Position numbers and translations under genes: made by a program. A DNA stretch of 49,773 nt from Nocardioides sp. (GTDB lineage: Bacteria; Actinomycetota; Actinomycetes; Propionibacteriales; Nocardioidaceae), in assembly GCF_030655615.1 (NCBI RefSeq), contig NZ_JAURVJ010000005.1, forward strand, positions 1 through 49,773, in the 5' to 3' direction. Shown one piece after another: positions 8,409-16,103 of this stretch (its first letter is position 1; every line of letters begins with the position of its first letter). The notes under the pieces are model-generated. The model saw only the letters and a program-made list of their open reading frames with translations, was not told the DNA's origin and ran no database searches.

Positions 8409-9412
8409 TCCGCCTGATCGGGGTCGAGCTCACCCGGCTGCGGTGGCGCCGCGCCGTGCTGCTCATGCTGGCCGCGATGCTCGTGGTCCCCGTGGTGATC
8501 GCCGTCATCGCCCTGGTCGACCAGCAGCCCCTCGGGCCCGACGCCTACGCCCAGGCCGAGCAGCAGGCCGCCGAGGAGGCGAAGCAGCCCTACGTCCAGG
8601 AGGGGCTCCAGGCCTGCCTCGACGACCCCGTCGACTTCGGGGTGGCGCCGGGCGAGGACGCCGAGCAGGTCTGCCGCGACTACAACGTCCCCACCGCCGA
8701 CCAGTTCCTCGACTACAACCCGCTCGACCTGGCCCAGGCGCGCGACGACTCCGGGCTGGCCGTCGCGGTCATCGTGGGCCTGATCGCCCTCCTCGTCGGT
8801 ACGACGTTCGCCGGCCACGACTGGAACACCGGCTCGATGAGCAACCAGCTGCTCTTCGAGACCCGTCGGGTCCGGGTCTGGTCGGCGAAGGCCGTCGCCG
8901 TCGTGCTCGTCACCGGCGTCGTCGCGGCCATCGGCTCCACCGTCTTCTGGCTGATGATCGCCGCGCGCTTCTGGCTCGACGACCTGGTCATCCCCGACGG
9001 GGTGCTCCTCGACAGCCTGCAGCAGGGTTGGCGCGGGGCCGGGGTCGCTGCCCTCGGCGCACTGGGCGGGTTCGCCCTGACGATGCTCTCGCGCAGCACG
9101 GTCTTCACCCTCGGCGTCCTGTTCGGGGTCTCGGTCGCCGGCGGGATCCTCATCAGCCTGCTCGTCGACGACCCCGGCTGGATCGACCCCACGGTCAACG
9201 CGGCCGCGGTCATCGAGGACGGCAAGCTCTACTACGTCGACGTCCCGGAGTCCTGCTACGCCGACGCCTCGGGCAGCTATGCCACCAGCGACTCCGACTG
9301 CTTCGGGGAGAAGACGCGCTCGCTCGGCGACGGCCTCATCTACCTCGGCCTGCTGTCCGCGGCGATCAGCGGCGCGTCGGTGGCGTCGTACCGCCGTCGC
9401 GACGTGCCCTGA
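8405..9412 (+). CDS. ABC-2 family transporter permease
   Basis: A 335-residue membrane protein coupled to the preceding ATPase. The first hydrophobic segment (about 18-40) is followed by an external loop of ~80 residues rich in Ala, Glu and Gln with two Cys. Further segments lie at about 120-140, 165-190, 215-235, 240-260 and near the C-terminus. The motif GHDWNTGSMSNQLLFETRR after the second segment is typical of ABC-2 permeases. Half-transporters like this usually work as a dimer with two ATPase copies. Confidence 0.9.
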   Translation: MIRLIGVELTRLRWRRAVLLMLAAMLVVPVVIAVIALVDQQPLGPDAYAQAEQQAAEEAKQPYVQEGLQACLDDPVDFGVAPGEDAEQVCRDYNVPTADQFLDYNPLDLAQARDDSGLAVAVIVGLIALLVGTTFAGHDWNTGSMSNQLLFETRRVRVWSAKAVAVVLVTGVVAAIGSTVFWLMIAARFWLDDLVIPDGVLLDSLQQGWRGAGVAALGALGGFALTMLSRSTVFTLGVLFGVSVAGGILISLLVDDPGWIDPTVNAAAVIEDGKLYYVDVPESCYADASGSYATSDSDCFGEKTRSLGDGLIYLGLLSAAISGASVASYRRRDVP

Positions 9413-9445
9413 GGAATATCCGCCCGGGGCGCCGGTTGCCCCGAC

Positions 9446-10315
9446 ATGGACATCTTGCTGACCGGAGCGACCGGATACGTCGGGAACGCCGTGCTGAAGC
9501 GACTCCTGGCCGCGGGCCACGAGGTCACCGCCGTGGTGCGCAACGAGGACAAGGCTGCGGAGGTCGAGGCCGTCGGCGTCACGCCGGTCGTCGGCGACCT
9601 CTTCGACCCCGCCTGGCTCGCCACGCAGCTCGAGACCGTGCAGGGCGCGATCCACACCGCGGCCGGCAGCGACGACCAGGACCCCGCCCTCAACGACTCG
9701 GTCATCGACGCGGTGGTCACGGCGTTCGGTGGCACCCCCAAGCCGTTCGTGCACACAGGCGGCGTCTGGACCTACGGCGACAACCCCGACATCGCCGACG
9801 ACGACCCGCAGCAGCCGCCGGCCATCACCTCGTGGCGTCCGGCCGGCGAGGAGCGCCTGCTCGCCTCCGACGTCCGCGCGTCCGTCCTACGACCGGGCAT
9901 CGTCTACGGCCACGGCCAGGGCATCCCCGCGATGCTGGCCGGCGGCCCGCGTGACGAGTCCGGTGCCCTGACGCTCATCGGCACCGGCGACCAGCACTGG
10001 GCCACGATCCACGTCGACGAGCTCGCCGACCTCTACCTCGTCGTCCTCGAGAAGGCCCCCGGCGGCCAGGCGTACGCCGGCGCCAACGGCACCAACCCGA
10101 CGGTCCGCGAGCTCGGCGAGGCCGTCGTCGGGCCCGACGGAGCCGTCGTCGACGGCAGCACCGACGAGGCGGGCGAGCGGTTCGGTCCGGCCTTCGCCGA
10201 GGCGCTCCTGCTCGACCAGCAGTCCGCGGGCACGGCGGCCCGCGCCCTGGGCTGGGAGCCGTCGGCCCCCTCCCTGGTCGACCTGCTCCGCGCCGGCTAC
10301 CCGGCCGACCGGTGA
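9446..10315 (+). CDS. NAD-dependent epimerase/dehydratase family protein
   Basis: A 289-residue extended SDR. The Rossmann motif is TGATGYVG (residues 6-13), then a second strand VVGDLFDP and RPGIVYG before the C-terminal lobe. The Tyr-x3-Lys catalytic pair of classical SDRs is not evident, so it belongs to the atypical NmrA/epimerase-like group and may be a reductase or a regulator-like protein. The substrate is unknown. It ends 30 nt before the preferred lipA start, and its stop overlaps an alternative lipA GTG at 10312. Confidence 0.85.
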   Translation: MDILLTGATGYVGNAVLKRLLAAGHEVTAVVRNEDKAAEVEAVGVTPVVGDLFDPAWLATQLETVQGAIHTAAGSDDQDPALNDSVIDAVVTAFGGTPKPFVHTGGVWTYGDNPDIADDDPQQPPAITSWRPAGEERLLASDVRASVLRPGIVYGHGQGIPAMLAGGPRDESGALTLIGTGDQHWATIHVDELADLYLVVLEKAPGGQAYAGANGTNPTVRELGEAVVGPDGAVVDGSTDEAGERFGPAFAEALLLDQQSAGTAARALGWEPSAPSLVDLLRAGYPADR

Positions 10316-10331
10316 GTGCCGAGGCGGGTCG

Positions 10332-10337
10332 TAGGAT
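10332..10337 (+). promoter_or_regulatory. -10 box TAGGAT, leaderless promoter of lipA
   Basis: TAGGAT ends 7 nt before GTG 10345, the geometry of leaderless actinobacterial mRNAs. This favours 10345 over the upstream GTG 10312, which would lie outside the transcript. Confidence 0.65.
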
Positions 10338-10344
10338 CGACGGA

Positions 10345-11298
10345 GTGAGCACCACCTCCCCCGCACCAGCCAACCCCACCCCCGAGGGCCGCAAGCTCCT
10401 CCGCCTCGAGGTCCGCAACGCCGAGACCCCGATCGAGCGCAAGCCCGAGTGGATCAAGACGCGCGCCAAGATGGGGCCTGAGTACAAGGCGCTGCAGAAG
10501 CTGGTCAAGGGCGAGGGCCTCCACACCGTCTGCCAGGAGGCCGGCTGCCCCAACATCTTCGAGTGCTGGGAGGACCGCGAGGCGACGTTCCTCATCGGCG
10601 GCGACCAGTGCACGCGCCGCTGCGACTTCTGCCAGATCGACACCGGCAAGCCGCAGCCGCTCGACCGCGACGAGCCTCGCCGCGTCGCCGAGTCGGTGCA
10701 GAAGATGGAGCTGCGCTACGCCACCATCACCGGCGTCGCCCGCGACGACCTCGTCGACGGCGGGGCCTGGCTCTACGCCGAGACCGTGCGCGTCATCCAC
10801 GAGATGAACCCCGGCACCGGCGTCGAGAACCTCATCCCCGACTTCAACGGGCGCCCCGACCTGCTGACCGAGGTCTTCGAGTCGCGTCCCGAGGTCCTGG
10901 CCCACAACGTCGAGACGGTGCCGCGCATCTTCAAGCGGATCCGACCGGCCTTCCGCTACGACCGCTCGCTCGACGTCATCACCCAGGCCCGCGACTTCGG
11001 CCTGGTGACCAAGTCCAACCTGATCCTCGGGATGGGCGAGACCCGCGAGGAGGTCTCGCAGGCGCTGCGCGACCTGCACGGCGCCGGTTGCGAGCTCATC
11101 ACCATCACGCAGTACCTCCGCCCCTCGGTGCGGCACCACCCGGTCGAGCGCTGGGTCAAGCCGGAGGAGTTCGTCGAGCTCGCCGCCGAGGCCGAGGAGA
11201 TCGGGTTCTCCGGGGTGCTCTCGGGGCCGCTCGTGCGTTCGTCCTACCGCGCCGGTCGGCTGTACCGTCAGGCGATGGACGCGCGCGCGTCCGTCTGA
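10345..11298 (+). CDS. lipA: Lipoyl synthase (radical SAM)
   Basis: LipA inserts two sulfur atoms into the octanoyl chain placed by LipB on E2 and other lipoyl proteins. At 317 residues it is of usual length. The auxiliary cluster motif is Cys63-x4-Cys68-x5-Cys74 ([12 protein letters not shown]). The radical SAM motif is Cys89-x3-Cys93-x2-Cys96 (CTRRCDFC). The C-terminal RSSYRAG motif, whose Ser ligates the auxiliary cluster, is present. The start was set by the -10 box 7 nt upstream; GTG 10312 would add 11 residues. Confidence 0.97.
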   Translation: MSTTSPAPANPTPEGRKLLRLEVRNAETPIERKPEWIKTRAKMGPEYKALQKLVKGEGLHTVCQEAGCPNIFECWEDREATFLIGGDQCTRRCDFCQIDTGKPQPLDRDEPRRVAESVQKMELRYATITGVARDDLVDGGAWLYAETVRVIHEMNPGTGVENLIPDFNGRPDLLTEVFESRPEVLAHNVETVPRIFKRIRPAFRYDRSLDVITQARDFGLVTKSNLILGMGETREEVSQALRDLHGAGCELITITQYLRPSVRHHPVERWVKPEEFVELAAEAEEIGFSGVLSGPLVRSSYRAGRLYRQAMDARASV

Positions 11299-11348
11299 CG
11301 TCCCGGACCCCACCCGGTCCACCAGCACGAAGCGAGGCAGCGACACCG

Positions 11349-12089
11349 ATGGCCAAGGAGCCCAAGGCCCCCAAGACCCCCAAGGTCAAGGAGACCGACC
11401 CGACCAAGATGAGCCGGCGTCGGCAGATCATCGAGACCTACCGGATGTCGAAGGAGCACGACAAGCGGCTCGGGCTCTGGATGCTCGGGACGTTCCTCGT
11501 CTTCGGCGCCGTCGGCTTCGGGCTCGCCTTCCTCGCCTTCGGCGGCAGCACCTTCGGGATCATCGTCGCGGTCCTCCTCGCGATCCTCATGGGCTTCCTC
11601 GGGATGATGGTGGTCTTCAGCCGTCGTGCCCAGCGGGCGGCCTACCACCGGCTCGAGGGCCGGGTCGGCGGCGGCGCCCAGGCGCTGACGATGCTGCGCC
11701 GGGGCTGGAACACCGAGCAGATGGTCGGCTTCACCAAGCAGCAGGACATGGTCCACCGCGTGGTCGGCCCTCCGGGCATCGTCCTGGTCGGCGAGGGCAA
11801 CCCCAACCGGCTGCGCGCGCTGATGATCTCCGAGCGCAAGAAGCACGAGCGGGTCGCGTTCGAGACCCCCATCCACGAGGTCGTGGTCGGCAGCGGCGAC
11901 GGCCAGGTGCCGCTCCCCCAGCTCGTCAAGCACATCCAGAAGCTCGGCCGTCAGGTCAAGCCCGCCGAGATCACCGACGTCCTAGCGCGGCTCAAGGCCC
12001 TCGACGCCCAGCGCCCCCGCGTCCCGCTGCCCCGCGGGCCGGTCCCGACCTCGATGAAGGGCATGCGCGGCAACCTGCGCGGCCGCTGA
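11349..12089 (+). CDS. DUF4191 family membrane protein
   Basis: A 246-residue protein with a Lys/Pro-rich N-terminus (residues 1-20) and two membrane segments (about 45-67 and 70-92, LWMLGTFLVFGAVGFG and IIVAVLLAILMGFLG). A cytoplasmic domain follows with WNTEQMVGFTKQQDMVHRVVGPPGIVLVGEG, typical of DUF4191. The position after lipA matches M. tuberculosis Rv2219. Function is unknown across actinobacteria, though the link with lipoate genes and glnA is conserved. Confidence 0.92.
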   Translation: MAKEPKAPKTPKVKETDPTKMSRRRQIIETYRMSKEHDKRLGLWMLGTFLVFGAVGFGLAFLAFGGSTFGIIVAVLLAILMGFLGMMVVFSRRAQRAAYHRLEGRVGGGAQALTMLRRGWNTEQMVGFTKQQDMVHRVVGPPGIVLVGEGNPNRLRALMISERKKHERVAFETPIHEVVVGSGDGQVPLPQLVKHIQKLGRQVKPAEITDVLARLKALDAQRPRVPLPRGPVPTSMKGMRGNLRGR

Positions 12090-12097
12090 CCCGTCAC

Positions 12098-12169
12098 CTG
12101 TAACTCACTGTTCACCGCACTACCCCGGTGCTGTGGCGCCGGGGTAGTGCTCGTAACAGTGAGTTGCAG
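12098..12169. terminator. Two-tier hairpin between convergent genes
   Basis: Outer 15-nt arms 12098-12112 and 12155-12169 pair with one G-T mismatch. Inside them a perfect 12-bp stem has arms 12117-12128 and 12139-12150 (gcactaccccgg). It lies between the DUF4191 stop and the lipoprotein gene stop, so it probably terminates both strands. Confidence 0.7.
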
Positions 12170-12189
12170 CTGACGGCCGGGCGACCCAG

Positions 12190-13005
12190 TCAGCTGCTCG
12201 GCACCTCGACGGTGAACGGGTCGCCCCACCCGCTGTAGTCGGTGCGGAGCACCCGGTCGCCGTCGGCGAAGTCCTCGTCGACGCGCACCGGGAGGCCCGC
12301 CTCGTCTATCGAGAACGTCACCTCGACGGCGCCGGTCAGGTCGTCGGGCACCTGGGCGCTGGGCACGAGGTCGGCCGCGTCGGCGGTGAAGGTGAAGCTC
12401 TGGACCGGCGTGCCGTCCACGTCGCCGGGACCACCCGCGGCGAAGTCGGCGCCCTCACCCAGCACCGCGGCGAGGTCGCCCAGGACGTCCCACCCCGGGA
12501 GGGCGCCGATGACGCTGGTGTCGTCGGCCGCCACGTCGGCGGGGTCGATCTCGGTGAACGGCCCGTCGGTCGCGCTCTGGAGGTAGAAGGTGCCGCCCAC
12601 GCGACGGGCCTCGACCGGCTGGTCAGCAATAGCGGTGATGACGGCGCTGTAGTCGCTGCCGCCGGAGAGGTAGTGGTGGTTGGCCTCGATCACCGACGGC
12701 TCGTCGGCGGTGCCGACCGCGAGGTGGACGCTGTCGAAGCCGCCCATGGCGCCGCCGACCTTGGTGAACAGGGCCTCGACGGTCGTGACCGATCCGCCTT
12801 CGCCGGGTGCGCCGGACGTGGTGTCTGGGGACGGCGACCCGACGACGGGGGTCGCGGCGTCCGTCCCGATCGTCACCGTCGAGCCGGGGATGACCACCGG
12901 TGTGGGGTCGGCACCCTCGGGTCCGCCCGTGGTCCCGCACCCGACGAGCCAGGTGCTCGTCGTGGCCAGCACCACGAGCGCAGCCGTACGGCGTCCCCAT
13001 GACAT
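12190..13005 (-). CDS. LppX/LprAFG-like lipoprotein
   Basis: A 271-residue predicted lipoprotein. The signal peptide ends in lipobox LVGC (Cys23). A Pro/Thr/Gly-rich spacer (24-70) precedes a domain with the LppX/LprAFG pattern (SVHLAVGTADEP, RRVGGTFYLQS, DLTGAVEVTFSIDEAGLPVRV). In mycobacteria this fold carries lipids across the envelope; the cargo here is unknown. ATG 13005 is supported by TACGGT 6 nt upstream. It is the last gene of a minus-strand run (RDD, ESX-like small protein, HExxH protein, lipoprotein), but it has its own promoter. Confidence 0.82.
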   Translation of the reverse strand: MSWGRRTAALVVLATTSTWLVGCGTTGGPEGADPTPVVIPGSTVTIGTDAATPVVGSPSPDTTSGAPGEGGSVTTVEALFTKVGGAMGGFDSVHLAVGTADEPSVIEANHHYLSGGSDYSAVITAIADQPVEARRVGGTFYLQSATDGPFTEIDPADVAADDTSVIGALPGWDVLGDLAAVLGEGADFAAGGPGDVDGTPVQSFTFTADAADLVPSAQVPDDLTGAVEVTFSIDEAGLPVRVDEDFADGDRVLRTDYSGWGDPFTVEVPSS

Positions 13006-13011
13006 GGCGGG

Positions 13012-13017
13012 ACCGTA
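13012..13017 (-). promoter_or_regulatory. -10 box TACGGT, leaderless promoter of LppX-like gene
   Basis: On the minus strand TACGGT ends 6 nt before ATG 13005. Confidence 0.55.
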
Positions 13018-13050
13018 CCCAGCCGGGAGACCCGGCAGACCCCGAACCGC

Positions 13051-13668
13051 TCAGTCGGCTGCGGGATCGGCGGTGCAGGGCGTGAGGAACGTGTCGCCGT
13101 TGCCGGCGGCCACGGCGGCGGGGTCGAGCCAACCGACGCCCTGGAAGAAGAACACGTCGGTGGGGTGGTCGGGCGACGCGGCCACGGGCTCGTCGAGGTC
13201 GACGGTCGAGCCCCACTCGAAGTCGGAGCCCTTGAGCTCGAAGGTGGCCGTGTCGGACTCCCGCCAGTCGAACCCCGACGGCAGGCCCTCCTCGACGGTG
13301 AATCCCGTGACCACCCCGGTCGGGTCGAAGGTCTCGACCGTCCGGCCGGGCTCGGTCGCGGTCAGGATCGTGTCGGTCGACCCGGCGGTGTAGGGGTCGA
13401 AGACGATCCGGATGCGCGTGACGTCGTGGCACGGCGTACCGGTGGAGAAGGTCAGCCGCTCGCCGTCGACGCGCGCGCCGAACGCCGGACGCAGCGACGG
13501 GGCGAACGGCGCGTCCGGGTCCCACTCGCCGCCGCCGGCCGAGCCACCGGCCGAGCCATCAGCGGAGTCGTCGGCGGAGTCGTCGGGGTCGCTGCACGCG
13601 ACGGCCCCGACGAGCAGCAGGGCCACCGCCCCGGCCACCCGCACCCGCCGTCGGGGCGACGTCACCAC
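13051..13668 (-). CDS. Predicted lipoprotein, unknown function
   Basis: A 205-residue protein with an Arg-rich start, a hydrophobic signal and lipobox VACS (Cys25), then a low-complexity DDSADDSADGSAGGSAGGG spacer and a beta-rich domain with two Cys (TPCHD and TPCTAD). The family is not recognised. GTG 13668 lies just 1 nt after the stop codon of the upstream HExxH gene, so the two are cotranscribed and perhaps coupled. It may be an envelope partner or immunity-type protein for that gene; this is inference from position only. Confidence 0.75.
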   Translation of the reverse strand: MVTSPRRRVRVAGAVALLLVGAVACSDPDDSADDSADGSAGGSAGGGEWDPDAPFAPSLRPAFGARVDGERLTFSTGTPCHDVTRIRIVFDPYTAGSTDTILTATEPGRTVETFDPTGVVTGFTVEEGLPSGFDWRESDTATFELKGSDFEWGSTVDLDEPVAASPDHPTDVFFFQGVGWLDPAAVAAGNGDTFLTPCTADPAAD

Positions 13669-13669
13669 G

Positions 13670-15073
13670 TCAATAGCCGCCGTCGGAGAGCCCGGCGTCC
13701 TTCTCGGTCTCGTCGTCGCCGAACACCTGCTCCCACACGTAGGACGACAGGAAGCCGACGTAGCCCTCGCGTGCCCACTGCTGGGAGTGGCGCTCCTCGT
13801 GGTGGAGCAGCCGGTCGAGGTCGAGGTTGCCCTGGTAGACGTTGCCGTCGTCGTCCTGGTAGGTCGCCTGGCCGGACCGGATGGCGTCGGCGAGCACCGC
13901 CCCCTCGTCGTCGACGTCGTCGACGTTGAGCATGAAGATGTCGCCGTACGTCGTGCCGCCGTTCTGGCTGTAGAGGTCTTGCAGCCAGTTGCCGCCGAGG
14001 CCCATCAGCATCCCGTTGGGCGTGGTCGCCAGCCGGCCGCCGTTGTCCTGGACGAACGCGACGTCGTCGTCATAGCTCCAGTCGTTGGCGTGCTGCCGGT
14101 CGATGATCCGCTGGACCTCGTAGGAGTCGTAGGGCTCGGGGTCGAAGTCGTGCTCGGTGCCGTCGCCGTAGCCGGTGCCGGCATTGAGGATGTAGGTCAT
14201 CAGCACCGCCAGCTCGGCGTCGTCCCCGCTGGTGCCGTCGGGGAGGATGAAGAACGTCTTGCCGTCGGCGTCGGTGACCTCCTCCATGCCGTCGAGGATG
14301 CTGAAGTCCTCCGGCGTGATGCCGTGGGTCTGGGCGATCTCGAGGATGGTCTGCACGCTGACACCGTTGGCCTCGGCGTTCTCGAGCCAGTCGGCGTAGT
14401 AGCCGGTGGGGGTGGGCCCGGTGAGCAGGCCGGCCTCGCGCAGCGCGTACTCGTAGGGGGTGTCCCCCGTCAGCGAGAGGTTGGCGGCGGCCGCCTGGTA
14501 GGCGACCTGGTCGAGGCTCATGCTCGTCGGCGCGTCGGGCGCGAGCACCTCGATCGCCTCGCGCAGGGCCGTGACAGCGGGCGCGGCGTCGCTGCGCAGG
14601 TCGGCCTTGACGTCCTCGTACTCGGCCTCGAGCTGGTCGATCGTGGCCTGGTAGGCCGCCTGCACGCCGTCGCGGAACTCGCCCCGGAGATAGGTGTTGT
14701 CGGCCCAGTCGGGCGGGTGCTGCAGCTCCGTCGTACGGTCCTCGCCGGCCTGGTCGTAGCGGTCGCGCAGCACGTCGATGCGGTCGCGGGCGTGCTCGAT
14801 GCGCCCGACGTAGGTCGTCATCGGGCCGATGGCCGCCTCGACGGCGTCGCTGTCGCCCTTCATCGCGGTCGAGAGCTTCTGGGTGTCGCCGAGCGCGGTG
14901 TACGCCGTGTCGGAGCGCCAGGAGTCACTGGCGGTCAGGACGCTGTCGTTGACGTCGGCGTGGCTGTCGAGCAGCAGGCGTCCGATGTTGTGCAGCGCCT
15001 TCTTCTGCGTCTCGACCGTCTCGGGGGTCTCGATCGGGTACTCGAACTTGGCCTGGGCCGCGGCGCTGCTCAC
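13670..15073 (-). CDS. WXG/LXG-like putative type VII-exported protein with C-terminal HExxH motif
   Basis: A 467-residue protein without a signal peptide. The N-terminal ~180 residues are helical and coiled-coil-like (ALHNIGRLLLDSHADVNDSVLTASDSWRSDTAYTALGDTQ; DRIDVLRDRYDQAGED), as in ESX/LXG-type effectors. The middle (about 200-330) is acidic and unrecognised. The C-terminal part has LLHHEERHSQQWA, where His425-Glu426-x2-His429 is an HExxH zinc-binding motif followed by a Gln pair, as in metallopeptidase-like toxin domains. The ATG at 15073 overlaps the stop of the small ESX-like gene (ATGA). A type VII-exported peptidase or effector is a reasonable inference; no secretion machinery is in the window. 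Confidence 0.75.
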   Translation of the reverse strand: MSSAAAQAKFEYPIETPETVETQKKALHNIGRLLLDSHADVNDSVLTASDSWRSDTAYTALGDTQKLSTAMKGDSDAVEAAIGPMTTYVGRIEHARDRIDVLRDRYDQAGEDRTTELQHPPDWADNTYLRGEFRDGVQAAYQATIDQLEAEYEDVKADLRSDAAPAVTALREAIEVLAPDAPTSMSLDQVAYQAAAANLSLTGDTPYEYALREAGLLTGPTPTGYYADWLENAEANGVSVQTILEIAQTHGITPEDFSILDGMEEVTDADGKTFFILPDGTSGDDAELAVLMTYILNAGTGYGDGTEHDFDPEPYDSYEVQRIIDRQHANDWSYDDDVAFVQDNGGRLATTPNGMLMGLGGNWLQDLYSQNGGTTYGDIFMLNVDDVDDEGAVLADAIRSGQATYQDDDGNVYQGNLDLDRLLHHEERHSQQWAREGYVGFLSSYVWEQVFGDDETEKDAGLSDGGY

Positions 15074-15363
15074 AGCGTGTACTCCACGTCGATCTCGTTG
15101 GTGACGACGATGGTGTCGTTGATGAGCTCGGCGAGTGCGTGCAGCTCCACGCCGTAGGCACGCAGCCGGCCACTCGCCGCCATCAGCAGGTCGTCGGCCG
15201 CGGACTGCACCGGTGCGGTGCCGGCGCCCATCGGTCCCTGCATCCCGGTGACGGTTCCCTTGGCCCCGTCGACGGCGGCCGTCTCGAGCTCGGTGGCGCG
15301 ACTGGCGAACCGGGACCTCGCGCTCCCGGCGCCGGCGTAGTCGAGGTAGAACTCGTCAGCCAC
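15070..15363 (-). CDS. Small ESX/WXG100-like helical protein
   Basis: A 97-residue all-helical protein (MADEFYLDYAGAGSARSRF... ending NEIDVEYTL) of the size and shape of type VII secretion (ESX) partners such as EspC/DUF-type small proteins. A clear WXG motif is absent. GTG 15363 was chosen because AAGGAGGT lies 7 nt upstream; a GTG at 15372 would overlap that ribosome site. It overlaps the larger partner gene by 4 nt, the typical arrangement of a small chaperone-like ESX protein and its effector. Confidence 0.75.
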   Translation of the reverse strand: MADEFYLDYAGAGSARSRFASRATELETAAVDGAKGTVTGMQGPMGAGTAPVQSAADDLLMAASGRLRAYGVELHALAELINDTIVVTNEIDVEYTL

Positions 15364-15370
15364 GACCGGC

Positions 15371-15378
15371 ACCTCCTT
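15371..15378 (-). promoter_or_regulatory. Strong ribosome binding site AAGGAGGT
   Basis: A full Shine-Dalgarno sequence that fixes the start of the small ESX-like gene at GTG 15363 and excludes GTG 15372. Confidence 0.85.
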
Positions 15379-15453
15379 CGCTCGACGATGGTCGAGACCT
15401 CAGGCTAACCGCCGGGGAGCCCGCTCAAACCGACGCGAGCCGACCGGAACCGC

Positions 15454-15885
15454 TCAGCGCCGACCAGGGCGCGCACCGCCGGCGACCAGGGCGCGGAACA
15501 CGTCGACCGGGACGGTGGCGGTGCCGGCCACCACGTCGTGCAGGCCGCGGCCGTCGGGGCGGAACACCAGCGGCGGGATCACGAGCGCGACCATGACCTG
15601 GCGCGCGATCAGCCGAAGCGGGTTGATGGGGCGCATCACGCCATCGGCCGGTACGACGCGCAGCCCGGTCGCGACCTTGCCGAACGACCCGCCGATGAGC
15701 CAGGTGAACAGCGCCGCCTCGACGACGTAGACACCCAGGGTGATGAACCCGGCCGGGCTCCCCGGCTCGAAGTAGGCCTCTCCCCCGCCGACGAGGACCA
15801 CCGCGACCAGCGTCGAGGCGACCCAGTCGACGAGCAGCGCGGCGACCCGACGACCCCAGGAGGCAGCGGGGATGGCGTCGTTCAC
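15454..15885 (-). CDS. RDD family membrane protein
   Basis: A 143-residue membrane protein with the RDD pattern: ASWGRRVAALLVDWVAS at residues 8-24, a second segment with FITLGVYVVEAALFTWL, then GGSFGKVATGLRVV and a third hydrophobic stretch (VMVALVIPPLVF). RDD proteins are of varied function, some ion transport. The location beside glnA corresponds to M. tuberculosis Rv2219A, but here it is divergent from glnA. GTG 15885 is set by a -10 box 6 nt upstream. Confidence 0.9.
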   Translation of the reverse strand: MNDAIPAASWGRRVAALLVDWVASTLVAVVLVGGGEAYFEPGSPAGFITLGVYVVEAALFTWLIGGSFGKVATGLRVVPADGVMRPINPLRLIARQVMVALVIPPLVFRPDGRGLHDVVAGTATVPVDVFRALVAGGARPGRR

Positions 15886-15891
15886 GCACCC

Positions 15892-15897
15892 AGCCTA
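15892..15897 (-). promoter_or_regulatory. -10 box TAGGCT, leaderless promoter of RDD gene
   Basis: TAGGCT on the minus strand ends 6 nt before GTG 15885. Confidence 0.6.
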
Positions 15898-15943
15898 GAG
15901 GGGGCCGGACCACCCTCGCGGGGAGCCACTCCTCGAACCACCT

Positions 15944-15981
15944 GTTACGCCGGTGAAACAAACCGGATACGGTCGAGAAAC
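15944..15981 (+). promoter_or_regulatory. GlnR operator upstream of glnA
   Basis: Reads GTTAC-n6-GAAAC-n6-GATAC-n6-GAAAC with exact 6-nt spacers. It fits the actinobacterial GlnR consensus gTnAC-n6-GaAAC repeated twice; only one position of the third half-site deviates. It lies about 57 nt upstream of the predicted glnA -35 element, a usual activator position. It predicts nitrogen-dependent control of glnA by a GlnR encoded elsewhere. Confidence 0.8.
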
Positions 15982-16037
15982 GCCCCGAGAGTTACCTAGC
16001 GGGCACCGACGGCGCAATGTCGCGCCCGGTTTTTCCT

Positions 16038-16065
16038 TGTCATCGTCACAGTCACCGCTAGCGTT
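16038..16065 (+). promoter_or_regulatory. Predicted glnA promoter
   Basis: -35 TTGTCA (16038-16043) and -10 TAGCGT (16060-16065) are separated by 16 nt. AAGGAGG lies just upstream of ATG 16104, so glnA, unlike many neighbours, has a leader and ribosome site. Confidence 0.55.
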
Positions 16066-16103
16066 CGGCTGCACCTGGGAGGGCTCGCAGCCAAGGAGGA
16101 CGA

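Noticed and set aside
10312..10344. GTG 10312 as lipA start
   Set aside because: Possible by overlap with the previous stop, but the -10 box at 10332-10337 would leave it outside the transcript. Readthrough from upstream could still use it.
13412..15157. A plus-strand frame of 581 codons
   Set aside because: Antisense to the HExxH protein; the minus-strand frame has ribosome sites, overlaps and motifs.
15364..15372. GTG 15372 as start of the ESX-like gene
   Set aside because: It overlaps the AAGGAGGT ribosome site; GTG 15363 has correct spacing.
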